Below, piece after piece: positions 51,650 through 60,528 of a stretch of DNA of 64,000 nucleotides. The notes under the pieces were generated by a model. That model was not told the DNA's origin and ran no database searches. It saw only the letters and a list, made by a program, of their open reading frames with translations. The stretch lies in the NCBI GenBank assembly GCA_029945945.1, contig JAQSDM010000012.1:62001-126000 (forward strand), written 5' to 3'. How positions within the stretch are numbered: position 1 is the stretch's first letter; every line of letters begins with the position of its first letter. Origin of the DNA: Algoriphagus sp. (GTDB lineage: Bacteria; Bacteroidota; Bacteroidia; Cytophagales; Cyclobacteriaceae). A program made the translations under genes and the position numbers.

Positions 51650-52517
51650 TCAGAATGAGATATTTGAGCAAGTACTTTTTGAAAGCCTTGGACCTTTTGC
51701 CCAGCTGAAATCCGCTTCGTTAGTTGCTGCAGGCAACCACAATCAAGGCATCAGACTGGATAGTTCCGAGGGTATTTTTTTCCTCAAACTCAATTTCGAT
51801 CACGAAAAAAACATCCTTCGAAAAGAAGCGGAAGGACTCGAAATCCTTCGAAAATCAACTTTCCTAAAAGTTCCGCAAACCTTCGGATCAGGTCGGATCG
51901 GAGATTACAATTACCTGCTTTCGGAGTTTATCCCGTCCGGCAGATATCAGTTGGATTATTGGGAAAACTTAGGAATTGGCCTCGCCCATTTGCACTTGAC
52001 ACACAGTAAAGAATTTGGATTGGGAAATGACAATTACATCGCTTCTCTCCAGCAGAAAAACCTGCAATGTGAAAGCTGGGTTGACTTTTTTATCGAGCAA
52101 CGACTTGAGCCACTATTAGGAAAAGCCTATTTCGACAAGCTAATTCCGCTGGAATTCCTGAAAAAATTTCAGTCGATTTACTCCAGGATGGAATCAGTCT
52201 TCCCGAATGAAAAGCCCTCTCTTTTGCATGGAGACCTTTGGTCGGGAAATGTAATCAGCAACTCATCCGGCCAACCTTGCCTGATCGATCCGGCCATATA
52301 TTTTGGTCATCGGGAAATGGATCTGGCTTTTAGCCGTCTCTTCGGAGGTTTTGACTCCAGATTTTACGATTCTTACGAGTCGATTTTACCATTGGAACCC
52401 GGCTTCGAAGCCCGAATGGGTATCTACAACCTCTATCCTTTGCTCGTCCACCTCAATCTTTTTGGCACCGCATACCTCCCCGGAATTGAGCGGATCATCA
52501 ACCGATTTGTAAGGTAA
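51642..52517 (+). CDS. fructosamine kinase family protein
   Basis: This 291-residue protein is a fructosamine-3-kinase relative of the aminoglycoside-kinase fold. The catalytic loop is LLHGDLWSGNV and the metal site LIDPAIYFGHREMDLAF, with the nucleotide-binding Lys in FFLKLNFDHEKN. Bacterial members phosphorylate protein-bound ribulosamines or erythrulosamines, making them unstable so the sugar falls off. It overlaps the LMW phosphatase gene and is followed by a GNAT gene after 8 bases, forming a likely three-gene unit. Confidence 0.9.
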   Translation: MFDQNEIFEQVLFESLGPFAQLKSASLVAAGNHNQGIRLDSSEGIFFLKLNFDHEKNILRKEAEGLEILRKSTFLKVPQTFGSGRIGDYNYLLSEFIPSGRYQLDYWENLGIGLAHLHLTHSKEFGLGNDNYIASLQQKNLQCESWVDFFIEQRLEPLLGKAYFDKLIPLEFLKKFQSIYSRMESVFPNEKPSLLHGDLWSGNVISNSSGQPCLIDPAIYFGHREMDLAFSRLFGGFDSRFYDSYESILPLEPGFEARMGIYNLYPLLVHLNLFGTAYLPGIERIINRFVR

Positions 52518-52525
52518 AATCCCGT

Positions 52526-53029
52526 ATGAAAGTTCTTATTCGCGCTGCCCGAGAAAGCGACGTTCCTGCAATTCTCGAAATCAATAATCACGAAATCCTC
52601 TACTCCACAGTCAACTACGACTTCGATCCCAAAACGTTGGACTGGCAGTTGGACTGGTTTAATCAAAAAATGAAAACCGGGTTTCCGGTTTTAGTAGCGG
52701 AGACAGAAGGAAAAGTTCTTGGATTTGCAACCTATGGCACATTCCGCGCTAAACCAGGATATAGATTCACCGTGGAGCATTCAGTTTATCTTTCGACAGA
52801 AGCTCGCGGAAAAGGTATCGGGAAACTCCTGATGATCGACCTGATTCAGATTGCCAAAAGCGCCGGATATCATACGATGATCGGCGGAGTCGATGGCTCA
52901 AATGCGCATAGCTACCGATTTCATGAAAAATTAGGCTTCCGGGAAGTGGCAAGATTTAAAGAAACAGCCAGGAAGTTTGATACCTGGCTGGATCTGATTT
53001 TTATGCAGTTGATGCTGGAGGAAACTTAG
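52526..53029 (+). CDS. GNAT N-acetyltransferase (phosphinothricin/MnaT-like)
   Basis: The 167-residue GNAT protein has the N-terminal pattern of the PAT/YncA group (IRAARESDVPAILEINNHEI), the acetyl-CoA loop STEARGKGIGKLLM (motif A, R/Q-x-x-G-x-G) and DGSNAHSYRFHEKLGF (motif B). Members acetylate methionine sulfoximine, sulfone or phosphinothricin. It lies 8 bases after the fructosamine-kinase gene and may be in the same transcript, with only 3 bases to the convergent oxidoreductase gene. The substrate here is unknown. Confidence 0.88.
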   Translation: MKVLIRAARESDVPAILEINNHEILYSTVNYDFDPKTLDWQLDWFNQKMKTGFPVLVAETEGKVLGFATYGTFRAKPGYRFTVEHSVYLSTEARGKGIGKLLMIDLIQIAKSAGYHTMIGGVDGSNAHSYRFHEKLGFREVARFKETARKFDTWLDLIFMQLMLEET

Positions 53030-53032
53030 TAA

Positions 53033-54157
53033 TCAGGAAAGCATCACTTTTTTACCTGTCTTCACCGCTTCGAAAATTGCATCGACGATCTTCATGTCCT
53101 TCCAACCTTCAATTCCATCCACGGGGACAATCGGCTTCTTTCCATCCAGAATAATAGCGGCCATTTCGTCCATCTGTACGGTTTGATGAGTCACATGGGG
53201 GATTTCAATTTCACCTTTATGGGTCTTCGCCTTGATTGGTCCGTAACCGGTTGAAGGCTGCATTTCTGCAAATCCTTTGGTTCCGTCGAGGTAAAATTTG
53301 TCCAGATTATTCAATGCATAAGTGGAAAGGCAGGAAGCAACTGCTCCACCGGGAAAGCCCATCTGGAACGTAATCGTCTCGTCAATTCCTTCTTTGAATT
53401 TAACCGGATCAGTTTTCACTTCTTGAGCAGTCACCCAAATCGGCTCTTCACCGATCATATATCGGGCACCATTGATGGAGTAAACTCCAATATCCATCAT
53501 CGCTCCGCCTCCGGAAAGGACTGGATTCAATCTCCATTGCGTCGGATCTCCGATGATAAAGCCGCTTAATCCCTGAAAAAACAGCACTTTCCCAAATTCT
53601 CCTGCAGCTCTCATGCGGATGACTTCGAGCGTTTTGGGTTCGAAGTGCATTCTGTATCCCACCAGCAATTGAACACCGGCGGCTTTGCAGACCTTGACCA
53701 TTTCTTCGGCATCGGCAGCATTGATAGAAAGTGGCTTCTCGCAAATCGCATGCTTTCCGGCATTGGCCACACCGATTACATTTTCTTTATGCAAGGCATT
53801 AGGAGTAGTCACATAGACTGCATCAATGTCCGGATTATTCTTGATTTGGGAGTAGTTCTGGTAGTTATAGCAATTTTTTGCGGGGATTCCGTATTTGGTT
53901 TGCCAAGCTTCTATTTTGGAAGGAGTGCCGGAGACAACTCCGACAAGTTTTGCCCGCTTGCAGGCTTGCATCGCATCTGCTACTCTGGTGCCGTAGCTAC
54001 CGAGTCCCATGATGGCAACCCGAAGTGGTTTATCTTCCCGACCTGCGGAATTTGAAAAATCAGCCATGGCTGAAACTGAGTTGAATACCGGGAGACTTAA
54101 AGCTAACGCTGAAAGTCCGGCTTTTTGAAGGAAAATACGTCTTGGTTTCATAGGCAT
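53033..54157 (-). CDS. Tat-exported Gfo/Idh/MocA family oxidoreductase
   Basis: The 374-residue NAD(P)-dependent sugar oxidoreductase begins with a twin-arginine-type signal (KPRRIFLQKAGLSALALS), so it is probably exported folded. The Rossmann site follows (RVAIMGLGSYGTRVADAM), then VYVTTPNALHKE, CEKPLSINAADAEEM, with the catalytic Lys in EKP, and GGGAMMDIGVYSINGARY. The substrate is not predictable. Bacteroidota have many such periplasmic members, some working with DUF1080-type enzymes on keto-sugars. ATGs at 54157 and 54151 are both possible. Confidence 0.88.
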   Translation of the reverse strand: MPMKPRRIFLQKAGLSALALSLPVFNSVSAMADFSNSAGREDKPLRVAIMGLGSYGTRVADAMQACKRAKLVGVVSGTPSKIEAWQTKYGIPAKNCYNYQNYSQIKNNPDIDAVYVTTPNALHKENVIGVANAGKHAICEKPLSINAADAEEMVKVCKAAGVQLLVGYRMHFEPKTLEVIRMRAAGEFGKVLFFQGLSGFIIGDPTQWRLNPVLSGGGAMMDIGVYSINGARYMIGEEPIWVTAQEVKTDPVKFKEGIDETITFQMGFPGGAVASCLSTYALNNLDKFYLDGTKGFAEMQPSTGYGPIKAKTHKGEIEIPHVTHQTVQMDEMAAIILDGKKPIVPVDGIEGWKDMKIVDAIFEAVKTGKKVMLS

Positions 54158-54316
54158 GGGTTGATTGTATTTGACTTACTCAAAATAGGCAAGAAAACTT
54201 GATTTTCACCCAAACAAGGCGAGGTTCTTACCTTTATCCTTGGACGGGGATACTCTGGTTTCAATAACTGAAGATCAGAAAAATTCAGACTCTTCAATTC
54301 CTTGAAAACTTCCCTT

Positions 54317-55591
54317 TCAACTTATTCGAACCTTCCGAACTACCTGAAAAGTATTTCGGGTAGTTTGCTCCAAAAGAACCTCGTAGCCTGAAAGATTACT
54401 CGAAATCGAAAGGGCATCGGGATGCAGGATCGTCAGCAATTCCAGGCCTTCATTGTAACGAACCTCAAATTCTCCCCTCATTTTCTCAATCAATTGCTCA
54501 AGTTTGAAAAGCTGAAAATCCATCACAATCGAAATACTGATCGCCGAAGTTTGAAGCATATTTACCCTTAGCTTCAGCAATTGGAGTTGCTCGTAGACGA
54601 GGTGAATATGCTTTTCCTCGATAAATGTAAAATCGGTCACCTTCAAACTGACTAAAATCTGGTCTTTCTTGAGCACGATCGTAGGGATAAAATTAGGCTC
54701 AGCAGCACCATGAATTTTGGTTCCGTCTGCTTCCGGATCGAGAAATGACTTTACATAAAGCGGGATTCCGGCGTTTGCAAGTGGTTTGATGGTTTTAGGA
54801 TGGATGACGGAAGCACCGTAATAAGTCATTTCGGCAGCTTGCCTGTAGTCCAATTCAGTGAAAAGCTTTGTATCCGGAAAAATCTTGGGATCAGCATTCA
54901 GTACCCCGGGCACATCCTTCCAAATTGTAACCGAACCCGCATCAAGGCTAGTCGCCAAAATTGCCGCTGTAAAATCAGACCCTTCCCGTCCGAGGGTAGT
55001 CGGCCTTCCTTTTGTATCCGAGCCAATAAATCCTTGCGTGAGCACCGGAAATTTTTCAAGATTTGGCTTTAACTGATTTTGGCAATTCACTCGGGTTTTT
55101 GCGAAGTCAATTTTTGCGAAGCGAAAGTCGCTATTGGTACGGATTAATTCCCTGGCATCTTGCCAAAGGACAATCAAACCAAGCAGGCATAAATACTCCA
55201 TCACAATTCGGGAGGAAATCAACTCACCGTATCCGACAATCCGATCGTAATACTCGTCGTAATTTTCTCTGGAAAGTGGCTTCGCTAAATCGTTTTTAAG
55301 TTGAATGAAATAGTTGTCAAGCTGAGCAAAAATAACGTGGTCTGTCGGAAAAAGTGATTCACAGATCTCCCGGTGATATTGTTTAAGAATTGCACAATTC
55401 TGAGAAAAATCTTCCCCTTCCAACTTCCTTGCTAAAATCCCTTCAAGGGAATTTGTGCTTTTTCCCATTGCTGAAACCACGATCACAAGATTATTTCGCA
55501 ATCGATTACGCAAAATATCCGCAAGGTTTTTTAATGCAGCTGCATCTTTTACAGAAGCGCCGCCAAATTTGTAAACAATCGTTTTTGCCAT
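54317..55591 (-). CDS. lysC: aspartate kinase
   Basis: Aspartokinase makes aspartyl phosphate, the first step to Lys, Thr, Met and diaminopimelate. The 424-residue product has KFGGASVKDAAALK at the N terminus, VLTQGFIGSDTKGRPTTLGREGSDFTAA in the substrate region (shown here in parts: GFIGSD and LGREGSDFTAA), and WKDVPGVLNADPKI. The C-terminal 120 residues hold ACT-type regulatory segments (LVSLKVTDFTFIEE, SISIVMDF) of a degenerate kind. It is monofunctional, without a homoserine dehydrogenase domain. It is divergent from fbp with 56 bases between. Confidence 0.93.
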   Translation of the reverse strand: MAKTIVYKFGGASVKDAAALKNLADILRNRLRNNLVIVVSAMGKSTNSLEGILARKLEGEDFSQNCAILKQYHREICESLFPTDHVIFAQLDNYFIQLKNDLAKPLSRENYDEYYDRIVGYGELISSRIVMEYLCLLGLIVLWQDARELIRTNSDFRFAKIDFAKTRVNCQNQLKPNLEKFPVLTQGFIGSDTKGRPTTLGREGSDFTAAILATSLDAGSVTIWKDVPGVLNADPKIFPDTKLFTELDYRQAAEMTYYGASVIHPKTIKPLANAGIPLYVKSFLDPEADGTKIHGAAEPNFIPTIVLKKDQILVSLKVTDFTFIEEKHIHLVYEQLQLLKLRVNMLQTSAISISIVMDFQLFKLEQLIEKMRGEFEVRYNEGLELLTILHPDALSISSNLSGYEVLLEQTTRNTFQVVRKVRIS

Positions 55592-55647
55592 AAGAAATAT
55601 TTCCTAATTTTCGGAAGTATAAACCCAAATTTGCACTTTTCTAAGCT

Positions 55648-56694
55648 ATGAAAATTCTACCCTATCAGCCGAACCATAGCGGCCTAGTCTACTCCGTCGG
55701 CACTACTCTGGACCGTTTTATCAAACTCAAACAAAGTGATTTTCCTTTCGCCTCCGGCGAGCTTTCACAACTTCTCCGGGATATTGCACTGGCTGCTAAG
55801 ATAGTCAATCGGGAAACTAACCGCGCCGGCCTCGCAAATATTGGCGGAGCCTTTGGTCAAACCAATGTTCAAGGCGAAGAACAGCAAAAATTGGATGTAA
55901 TTGCCAACATTCGATTCATGCGTGCCTTAAGCAAAGGTGGCGAAGTCTGCGCGATTGTCTCAGAGGAAGAAGATGCGGTGATTGACCTTCAAAACAGTTC
56001 AGGGAAATATGTGGTTGCGATTGACCCGCTGGACGGAAGTTCAAACATTGATGTGAATATCAGCATCGGGACGATTTTTTCCATTTACCGAAGGAAATCT
56101 CCAATCGGAAGTCCAATCCAGGAAGAAGACATCATGCAGCCAGGAACTGAGCAAGTGGCAGCGGGCTATGTACTTTATGGCTCGTCAACGATGCTCGTCT
56201 ACACCACAGGTTGCGGAGTGAATGGCTTTACCTATGAAACTTCCCTGGGTGAATTTTTCCTTTCTCATCCAGGAATCCAAGCTCCTTCAAAAGGTGATAT
56301 TTATTCAATAAATGAAGGATTGGAAAAAGAATGGGAATCTGGAATCAAAGCATACGTGGACCTTTGTAAGGATAGACGATATGCCGCAAGATATATTGGT
56401 TCTCTGGTGGCTGACTTTCACCGAAATCTCCTGAAAGGAGGGATTTACATTTACCCTGCAACCCGGAAAAACCCTTCGGGAAAATTACGCCTGCTATATG
56501 AAGCAAATGCATTGGCATTTATTGCCGAGCAATCTGGTGCAAAAGCTACTGACGGATTTCAAAGAATCATGGAAATTCAACCAAACTCATTGCATCAGCG
56601 GACACCTTTGCTGATCGGGTCAAAAGAAATGGTGGTTGAAGCTCAATCATTAATTGCCAATTCTATAGAGAAAATCACAGAATATAGCCATTGA
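55648..56694 (+). CDS. fbp: fructose-1,6-bisphosphatase, class I
   Basis: Fbp is the gluconeogenic phosphatase. The metal-binding and catalytic core is visible: [25 protein letters not shown] and [24 protein letters not shown], with [24 protein letters not shown] at the end of the core (split: [14 protein letters not shown]). Length is 348 residues, normal for class I. It shares a 56-base divergent region with lysC. Confidence 0.95.
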   Translation: MKILPYQPNHSGLVYSVGTTLDRFIKLKQSDFPFASGELSQLLRDIALAAKIVNRETNRAGLANIGGAFGQTNVQGEEQQKLDVIANIRFMRALSKGGEVCAIVSEEEDAVIDLQNSSGKYVVAIDPLDGSSNIDVNISIGTIFSIYRRKSPIGSPIQEEDIMQPGTEQVAAGYVLYGSSTMLVYTTGCGVNGFTYETSLGEFFLSHPGIQAPSKGDIYSINEGLEKEWESGIKAYVDLCKDRRYAARYIGSLVADFHRNLLKGGIYIYPATRKNPSGKLRLLYEANALAFIAEQSGAKATDGFQRIMEIQPNSLHQRTPLLIGSKEMVVEAQSLIANSIEKITEYSH

Positions 56695-56728
56695 GAAAAG
56701 TTTGGATTCATGTTTAGGTAAGTTGTCT

Positions 56729-56736
56729 TACATTTG
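56729..56736 (+). promoter_or_regulatory. -7 promoter box of the first PQQ sugar dehydrogenase gene
   Basis: TACATTTG is an exact TAnnTTTG match, 19 bases before the ATG at 56756. A TTTG at 56701-56704 is 24 bases upstream, slightly far. Confidence 0.5.
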
Positions 56737-56755
56737 TGACCTAAATTCAAAAGCT

Positions 56756-57922
56756 ATGAAATCAATCAAACGCTATTTACCTATTGCCCTTTTAAGTGCC
56801 GGAGTTTCTATTTGGACCTCTTGCGGACCTCAGGGTGAGACAATCACGGAGGAAGCAATTGACACCACCTATTCGGTTCAAACTGAGAAACTTCTTATAA
56901 ACGTAGACACGCTCTATTCAGAATTTGAAAATCCTTGGGGCATGACTTGGCTTGGGGATGCAAGAATGCTTGTAACGGAGAGAAAAGGTGAAATCCTGAT
57001 TTTTAAGGATGATAAATTCACCGGAGAAAAAGTTCAGGGACTTCCTGCAGTTCATGCAGTAAATCAGGCTGGCCTATTGGATATCGCTGTTCATCCAAAG
57101 TATGCTGAAAATGGCTGGATTTACATCGCTTACGCGAAAAACTTCCCTGACAGCACAGCGGCAACAACTATCATGAGATTCAAACTGGAAGGTAATACAG
57201 CCGCACAGCAAGAAGAATTGATCGTAGCCGGTCCACCATGGAAAGGTGGAAGACACTTCGGTAGCCGAATCGTATTTGACAATGAGGGATACCTCTACTT
57301 CTCCAACGGTGACAAGGGCAATATCCCGATGAATGCTCAGGATCTTACCAATGCTCATGGCAAAATTCACAGAATCCATGACGATGGAAAAATCCCTACA
57401 GACAATCCATTTGTAAATACTCCCGGAGCTGTGCCTTCTATCTGGACTTACGGAAACAGAAACCCACAAGGCTTAGTCTTCGACAAAGCAAATAACAGAC
57501 TTTGGGAAGTGGAACACGGTCCAATGGGCGGTGACGAACTTAACCTGATCGAAAAAGGCAAAAACTATGGTTGGCCGGTGATTTCCTACGGAATGAACTA
57601 TGACGGAACCGTCCTGACTGAGATCACTGAAAAAGAAGGTATGGAGCAGCCGGTAACGTACTACGTGCCGTCTATCGCAACTTGCGGTTTGACACTCGTT
57701 ACTTCTGACAAATACCCTGCATGGAAAGGAAATATCCTGATAGGAGCTTTGGCTAAAATGCACATCAACAGAGTGGAAATGAACGGAACTACCGCCGGAG
57801 CCAAAGAAATCATGCTTCAGGACATCGGTCGTGTACGTCAGGTTTCTGAAAGCCCTGATGGTTATATCTATGCAATCACCGAAGGCACAGGTCTTTTGGT
57901 GAAATTAATCCCAATCAGATAA
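56756..57922 (+). CDS. PQQ-dependent aldose sugar dehydrogenase-like protein (copy 1)
   Basis: The 388-residue protein is a six-bladed propeller of the soluble glucose dehydrogenase/YliI family. Signatures are NPWGMTWLGDARMLVTER, GLLDIAVHPKYAENGWIYI, YGNRNPQGL, EVEHGPMGGDELNLIEKG and NYGWPVISYG. An N-terminal signal (IKRYLPIALLSAGVSIWTSC) ends in a cysteine, possibly a lipoprotein site, though Trp at -3 is atypical. The open frame starts earlier at a TTG; the ATG at 56756 begins the signal and follows the -7 box. It probably oxidises aldoses in the periplasm with PQQ. Confidence 0.9.
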   Translation: MKSIKRYLPIALLSAGVSIWTSCGPQGETITEEAIDTTYSVQTEKLLINVDTLYSEFENPWGMTWLGDARMLVTERKGEILIFKDDKFTGEKVQGLPAVHAVNQAGLLDIAVHPKYAENGWIYIAYAKNFPDSTAATTIMRFKLEGNTAAQQEELIVAGPPWKGGRHFGSRIVFDNEGYLYFSNGDKGNIPMNAQDLTNAHGKIHRIHDDGKIPTDNPFVNTPGAVPSIWTYGNRNPQGLVFDKANNRLWEVEHGPMGGDELNLIEKGKNYGWPVISYGMNYDGTVLTEITEKEGMEQPVTYYVPSIATCGLTLVTSDKYPAWKGNILIGALAKMHINRVEMNGTTAGAKEIMLQDIGRVRQVSESPDGYIYAITEGTGLLVKLIPIR

Positions 57923-57940
57923 TCTGATTTAAAAGTTTTT

Positions 57941-57976
57941 AAAAGGCCTTCTGAGAAATCGGAAGGCCTTTTTTAT
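57941..57976 (+). terminator. terminator of PQQ sugar dehydrogenase copy 1
   Basis: AAAAGGCCTTC (57941-57951) pairs with GAAGGCCTTTT (57962-57972), with T residues following. Confidence 0.88.
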
Positions 57977-58104
57977 GTCTTATGCCAATCCAGTGACAGG
58001 CTTTTATCGTACCTTTTTTAGACAAGAATTCACTTTCAAATTCTCAGAAACCTTTTGGCCATCCAAAAACAAAGAGAACTGAAGAACGTTGATATAGAGT
58101 GTTT

Positions 58105-58112
58105 TAACTTTG
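58105..58112 (+). promoter_or_regulatory. -7 promoter box of the second PQQ sugar dehydrogenase gene
   Basis: TAACTTTG is an exact TAnnTTTG match, 74 bases before the ATG at 58187. A TTG 13 bases upstream is too close to be a normal -33 box. Confidence 0.4.
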
Positions 58113-58186
58113 ACCAAAGGAAATTTGGAATAGATTCCTTTTCAAATTCAGACTGCAATTAATACTTAGATTAACCTTTTTACTCC

Positions 58187-59347
58187 ATGAAAACGACCAA
58201 ATACTATTTATCAGTCTTGCTCTTTATCGGTATCGTATTCACTAGCAAATCCTGCACTCCAAAGGAAGAATCCCCGATCACGCCTGAAGTTGAATTCAAT
58301 TTCACAACCCAGACAGAAAAGCTGGTTATCAAAGTAGATACCCTGCACACAGGTCTGCAAAATCCTTGGGGAATGACCTGGCTTCCGGATGGAAGAATGC
58401 TGATAACGGAGCGAAAAGGAGAAATTCTGATTTTTGAGGATGATAACTTTACCGGAGAGAAAGTAAATGGCCTTCCTGCAGTTTATGCAAACGGACAGGC
58501 TGGCCTGCTAGACATCACAGTTCATCCAAATTTTGCCCAAAATGGCTGGATTTATATTTCTTATGCGAAACCTGTTCCCGGAGGAGGAGCTACTTCAATT
58601 GCGCGGTTTAAGCTCAATGGAAATACTGCCTCAGAATTTCAAGACCTGATTGTCACCACGCCTGCGTGGAACGGAGGCACCCATTATGGAAGCCGGATTA
58701 TTTTTGACAATCAGGGTCTTCTCTATTTCACTAATGGCGAAAGAGGAAGCCAGGATAACGCACAAAACCTCTCCAATTCCCATGGAAAAATCCATCGAAT
58801 CAAAGATGACGGCACCATCCCGGCTGACAATCCCTTCGTAAACACGCCCAATGCAGTGAAATCGATTTGGACCTATGGAAACAGAAATCCCCAGGGAATG
58901 ATCTACGACAAAGCCAACAATCGAATCTGGGAAGTGGAGCATGGTCCTATGGGCGGTGACGAACTCAATCTGGTCGAGAAAGGAAAAAACTATGGCTGGC
59001 CGGTGATTACCTATGGCATGAATTACAATGGAACTCCAATTACCAACATCACGCAGAAAGAAGGAATGGAGCAACCAAAACACTATTGGGTTCCGTCGAT
59101 AGCTACCTGCGGCATGATGCTGGTGACTTCTGATAAATACCCGGAATGGAAAGGTAATTTCCTGATTGCAGCACTTGCCAAACAACACATCTCACGAGTG
59201 GAAATGAACGGCACCAACTTTTCGAAGGAAGAAAAATTACTTCAAAATATCGGTCGGGTAAGACAGGTATCCGAAAGCCCCGATGGATACATTTATGCGA
59301 TTACTGAAGGAACAGGATTGCTGGTGAAACTGATACCTGTGAAATAA
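58187..59347 (+). CDS. PQQ-dependent aldose sugar dehydrogenase-like protein (copy 2)
   Basis: This 386-residue paralogue of the preceding gene shares its motifs: NPWGMTWLPDGRMLITERKG, GLLDITVHPNFAQNGWIYI, YGNRNPQGMIYDKANNRIWE and EHGPMGGDELNLVEKGKNYG. The signal is MKTTKYYLSVLLFIGIVFTS followed by KSC, another possible lipid-attachment cysteine. The N-terminal linker differs from copy 1, while the propeller is closely kept, including the ends (ITEGTGLLVKLIP). It has its own upstream -7 box and terminator, so the two copies are separate transcripts. Confidence 0.9.
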   Translation: MKTTKYYLSVLLFIGIVFTSKSCTPKEESPITPEVEFNFTTQTEKLVIKVDTLHTGLQNPWGMTWLPDGRMLITERKGEILIFEDDNFTGEKVNGLPAVYANGQAGLLDITVHPNFAQNGWIYISYAKPVPGGGATSIARFKLNGNTASEFQDLIVTTPAWNGGTHYGSRIIFDNQGLLYFTNGERGSQDNAQNLSNSHGKIHRIKDDGTIPADNPFVNTPNAVKSIWTYGNRNPQGMIYDKANNRIWEVEHGPMGGDELNLVEKGKNYGWPVITYGMNYNGTPITNITQKEGMEQPKHYWVPSIATCGMMLVTSDKYPEWKGNFLIAALAKQHISRVEMNGTNFSKEEKLLQNIGRVRQVSESPDGYIYAITEGTGLLVKLIPVK

Positions 59348-59362
59348 TCTATTAGAAAATAA

Positions 59363-59402
59363 AACGAAAAGGGCTTCTGATTTCTCAGAAGCCCTTTTCG
59401 TT
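59363..59402. terminator. bidirectional terminator, 18-bp perfect stem
   Basis: AACGAAAAGGGCTTCTGA (59363-59380) is the exact complement of TCAGAAGCCCTTTTCGTT (59385-59402). It stands between the converging dehydrogenase and gpsA genes. Confidence 0.92.
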
Positions 59403-59469
59403 ATTGAAGTATCTGCAGTTCTAAAAACCGTCTAATAGCTTCTTTCCGAAATTGAATCATTTTGTTTTT

Positions 59470-60528
59470 CTACACAAAATCCACATCCACGTTAAACGGA
59501 TATTTCATCAGAAATTGAAGAGCTTCCTCTATCTCCAAATCTCCAAAAAGTACTCGATAAAGATTCTCAGTGATCGGAGCTCTGAGATCGGTCGTCCCAA
59601 GAAATGCCTTGATGATTCTTACAGTATTGACTCCCTCTGCCACTTCGTCCATATCCGCCATGATCGTATCCAGGGAGTCTCCTTTTGCCAGTCGGTAGCC
59701 TACCGTGAAGTTGCGGGAATGGACTGAGTTGCAGGTCGCGACCAAATCCCCGATTCCAGCCAATCCGATTACAGACCGTACACTTCCACCCAATGCGTTG
59801 CTCAGGTGAACCATCTCCACCATTCCGCGGGAAATTAGTAGTCCTTTTGCGTTTTCACCCAAACCCAAACCTGCCAAAGCTCCGGCGGCTATGGCAATGA
59901 TATTTTTCAAGACCCCGCTCAGCTCCACTCCGATGATATCCGAATTGCCATACACCTGAAACTTTTCAGATCTCAATAGCCTTTGACCCTCCAAAATCAC
60001 CTCATTGTATTTGGAAGCAATCACAGTTGCGGCCGGCTGACCCTGAAGCAGTTCTTTTGATAAATTGGGACCGGCAAGACATCCCACCCGGACGGCAACA
60101 GTTTCCTTCAGGATCACCTCACTCATGGTGAGAATTTGGCTTCTCCTGATTTTGCTCACAGTCTCCAGAGTTTCTCCCGGATTAAGGTTTAAGCAAAGTC
60201 CTTTGGTCCCATGAATGATCAGATGATAAGGAAAAAGAAAAGGGGCGAACGTGCGAACGACATCCTGAAAACCTGATGAAGGCACCATGAAAAAGAGAAT
60301 GTCGCAATTTTGACAGATATCCTCCGGATTGCCGGTAGCAACAATCCTCGGATTCAATTCCTTTCCCATAGCAGTATGAGCAGAATTGATTTCTTCTACT
60401 ACTTCTTCTTTTCGGGCATAAACCATCACCGGATTCTTCTCTGCCAGCATATTGGCGATCGCAGTGCCAAAACTCCCCACCCCGACTACACCAATGGTTT
60501 TTTCTTTAGAAGAGTTTTTCGAGGGCAT
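59470..60528 (-). CDS. gpsA: glycerol-3-phosphate dehydrogenase [NAD(P)+]
   Basis: GpsA makes sn-glycerol 3-phosphate from dihydroxyacetone phosphate for phospholipids. The 352-residue product has VVGVGSFGTAIANMLAEK (Rossmann), FFMVPSSGF, IIHGTKGL, CLAGPNLSKEL, VELSGVLKNIIAIAAG with the catalytic Lys, and SRNFTVGYRLAKG. It overlaps the end of the acyltransferase gene by 23 bases, so the enzyme that makes glycerol 3-phosphate is coupled to the one that acylates it. Confidence 0.95.
   Translation of the reverse strand: MPSKNSSKEKTIGVVGVGSFGTAIANMLAEKNPVMVYARKEEVVEEINSAHTAMGKELNPRIVATGNPEDICQNCDILFFMVPSSGFQDVVRTFAPFLFPYHLIIHGTKGLCLNLNPGETLETVSKIRRSQILTMSEVILKETVAVRVGCLAGPNLSKELLQGQPAATVIASKYNEVILEGQRLLRSEKFQVYGNSDIIGVELSGVLKNIIAIAAGALAGLGLGENAKGLLISRGMVEMVHLSNALGGSVRSVIGLAGIGDLVATCNSVHSRNFTVGYRLAKGDSLDTIMADMDEVAEGVNTVRIIKAFLGTTDLRAPITENLYRVLFGDLEIEEALQFLMKYPFNVDVDFV

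Noticed and set aside
55602..55620. Short inverted repeat TTCC...GGAA between lysC and fbp
   Set aside because: Four-base arms are expected by chance in this sequence.
58631..59188. 185-codon minus-strand frame in PQQ dehydrogenase copy 2
   Set aside because: A similar shadow frame occurs in copy 1, as expected from shared codons; no independent evidence.
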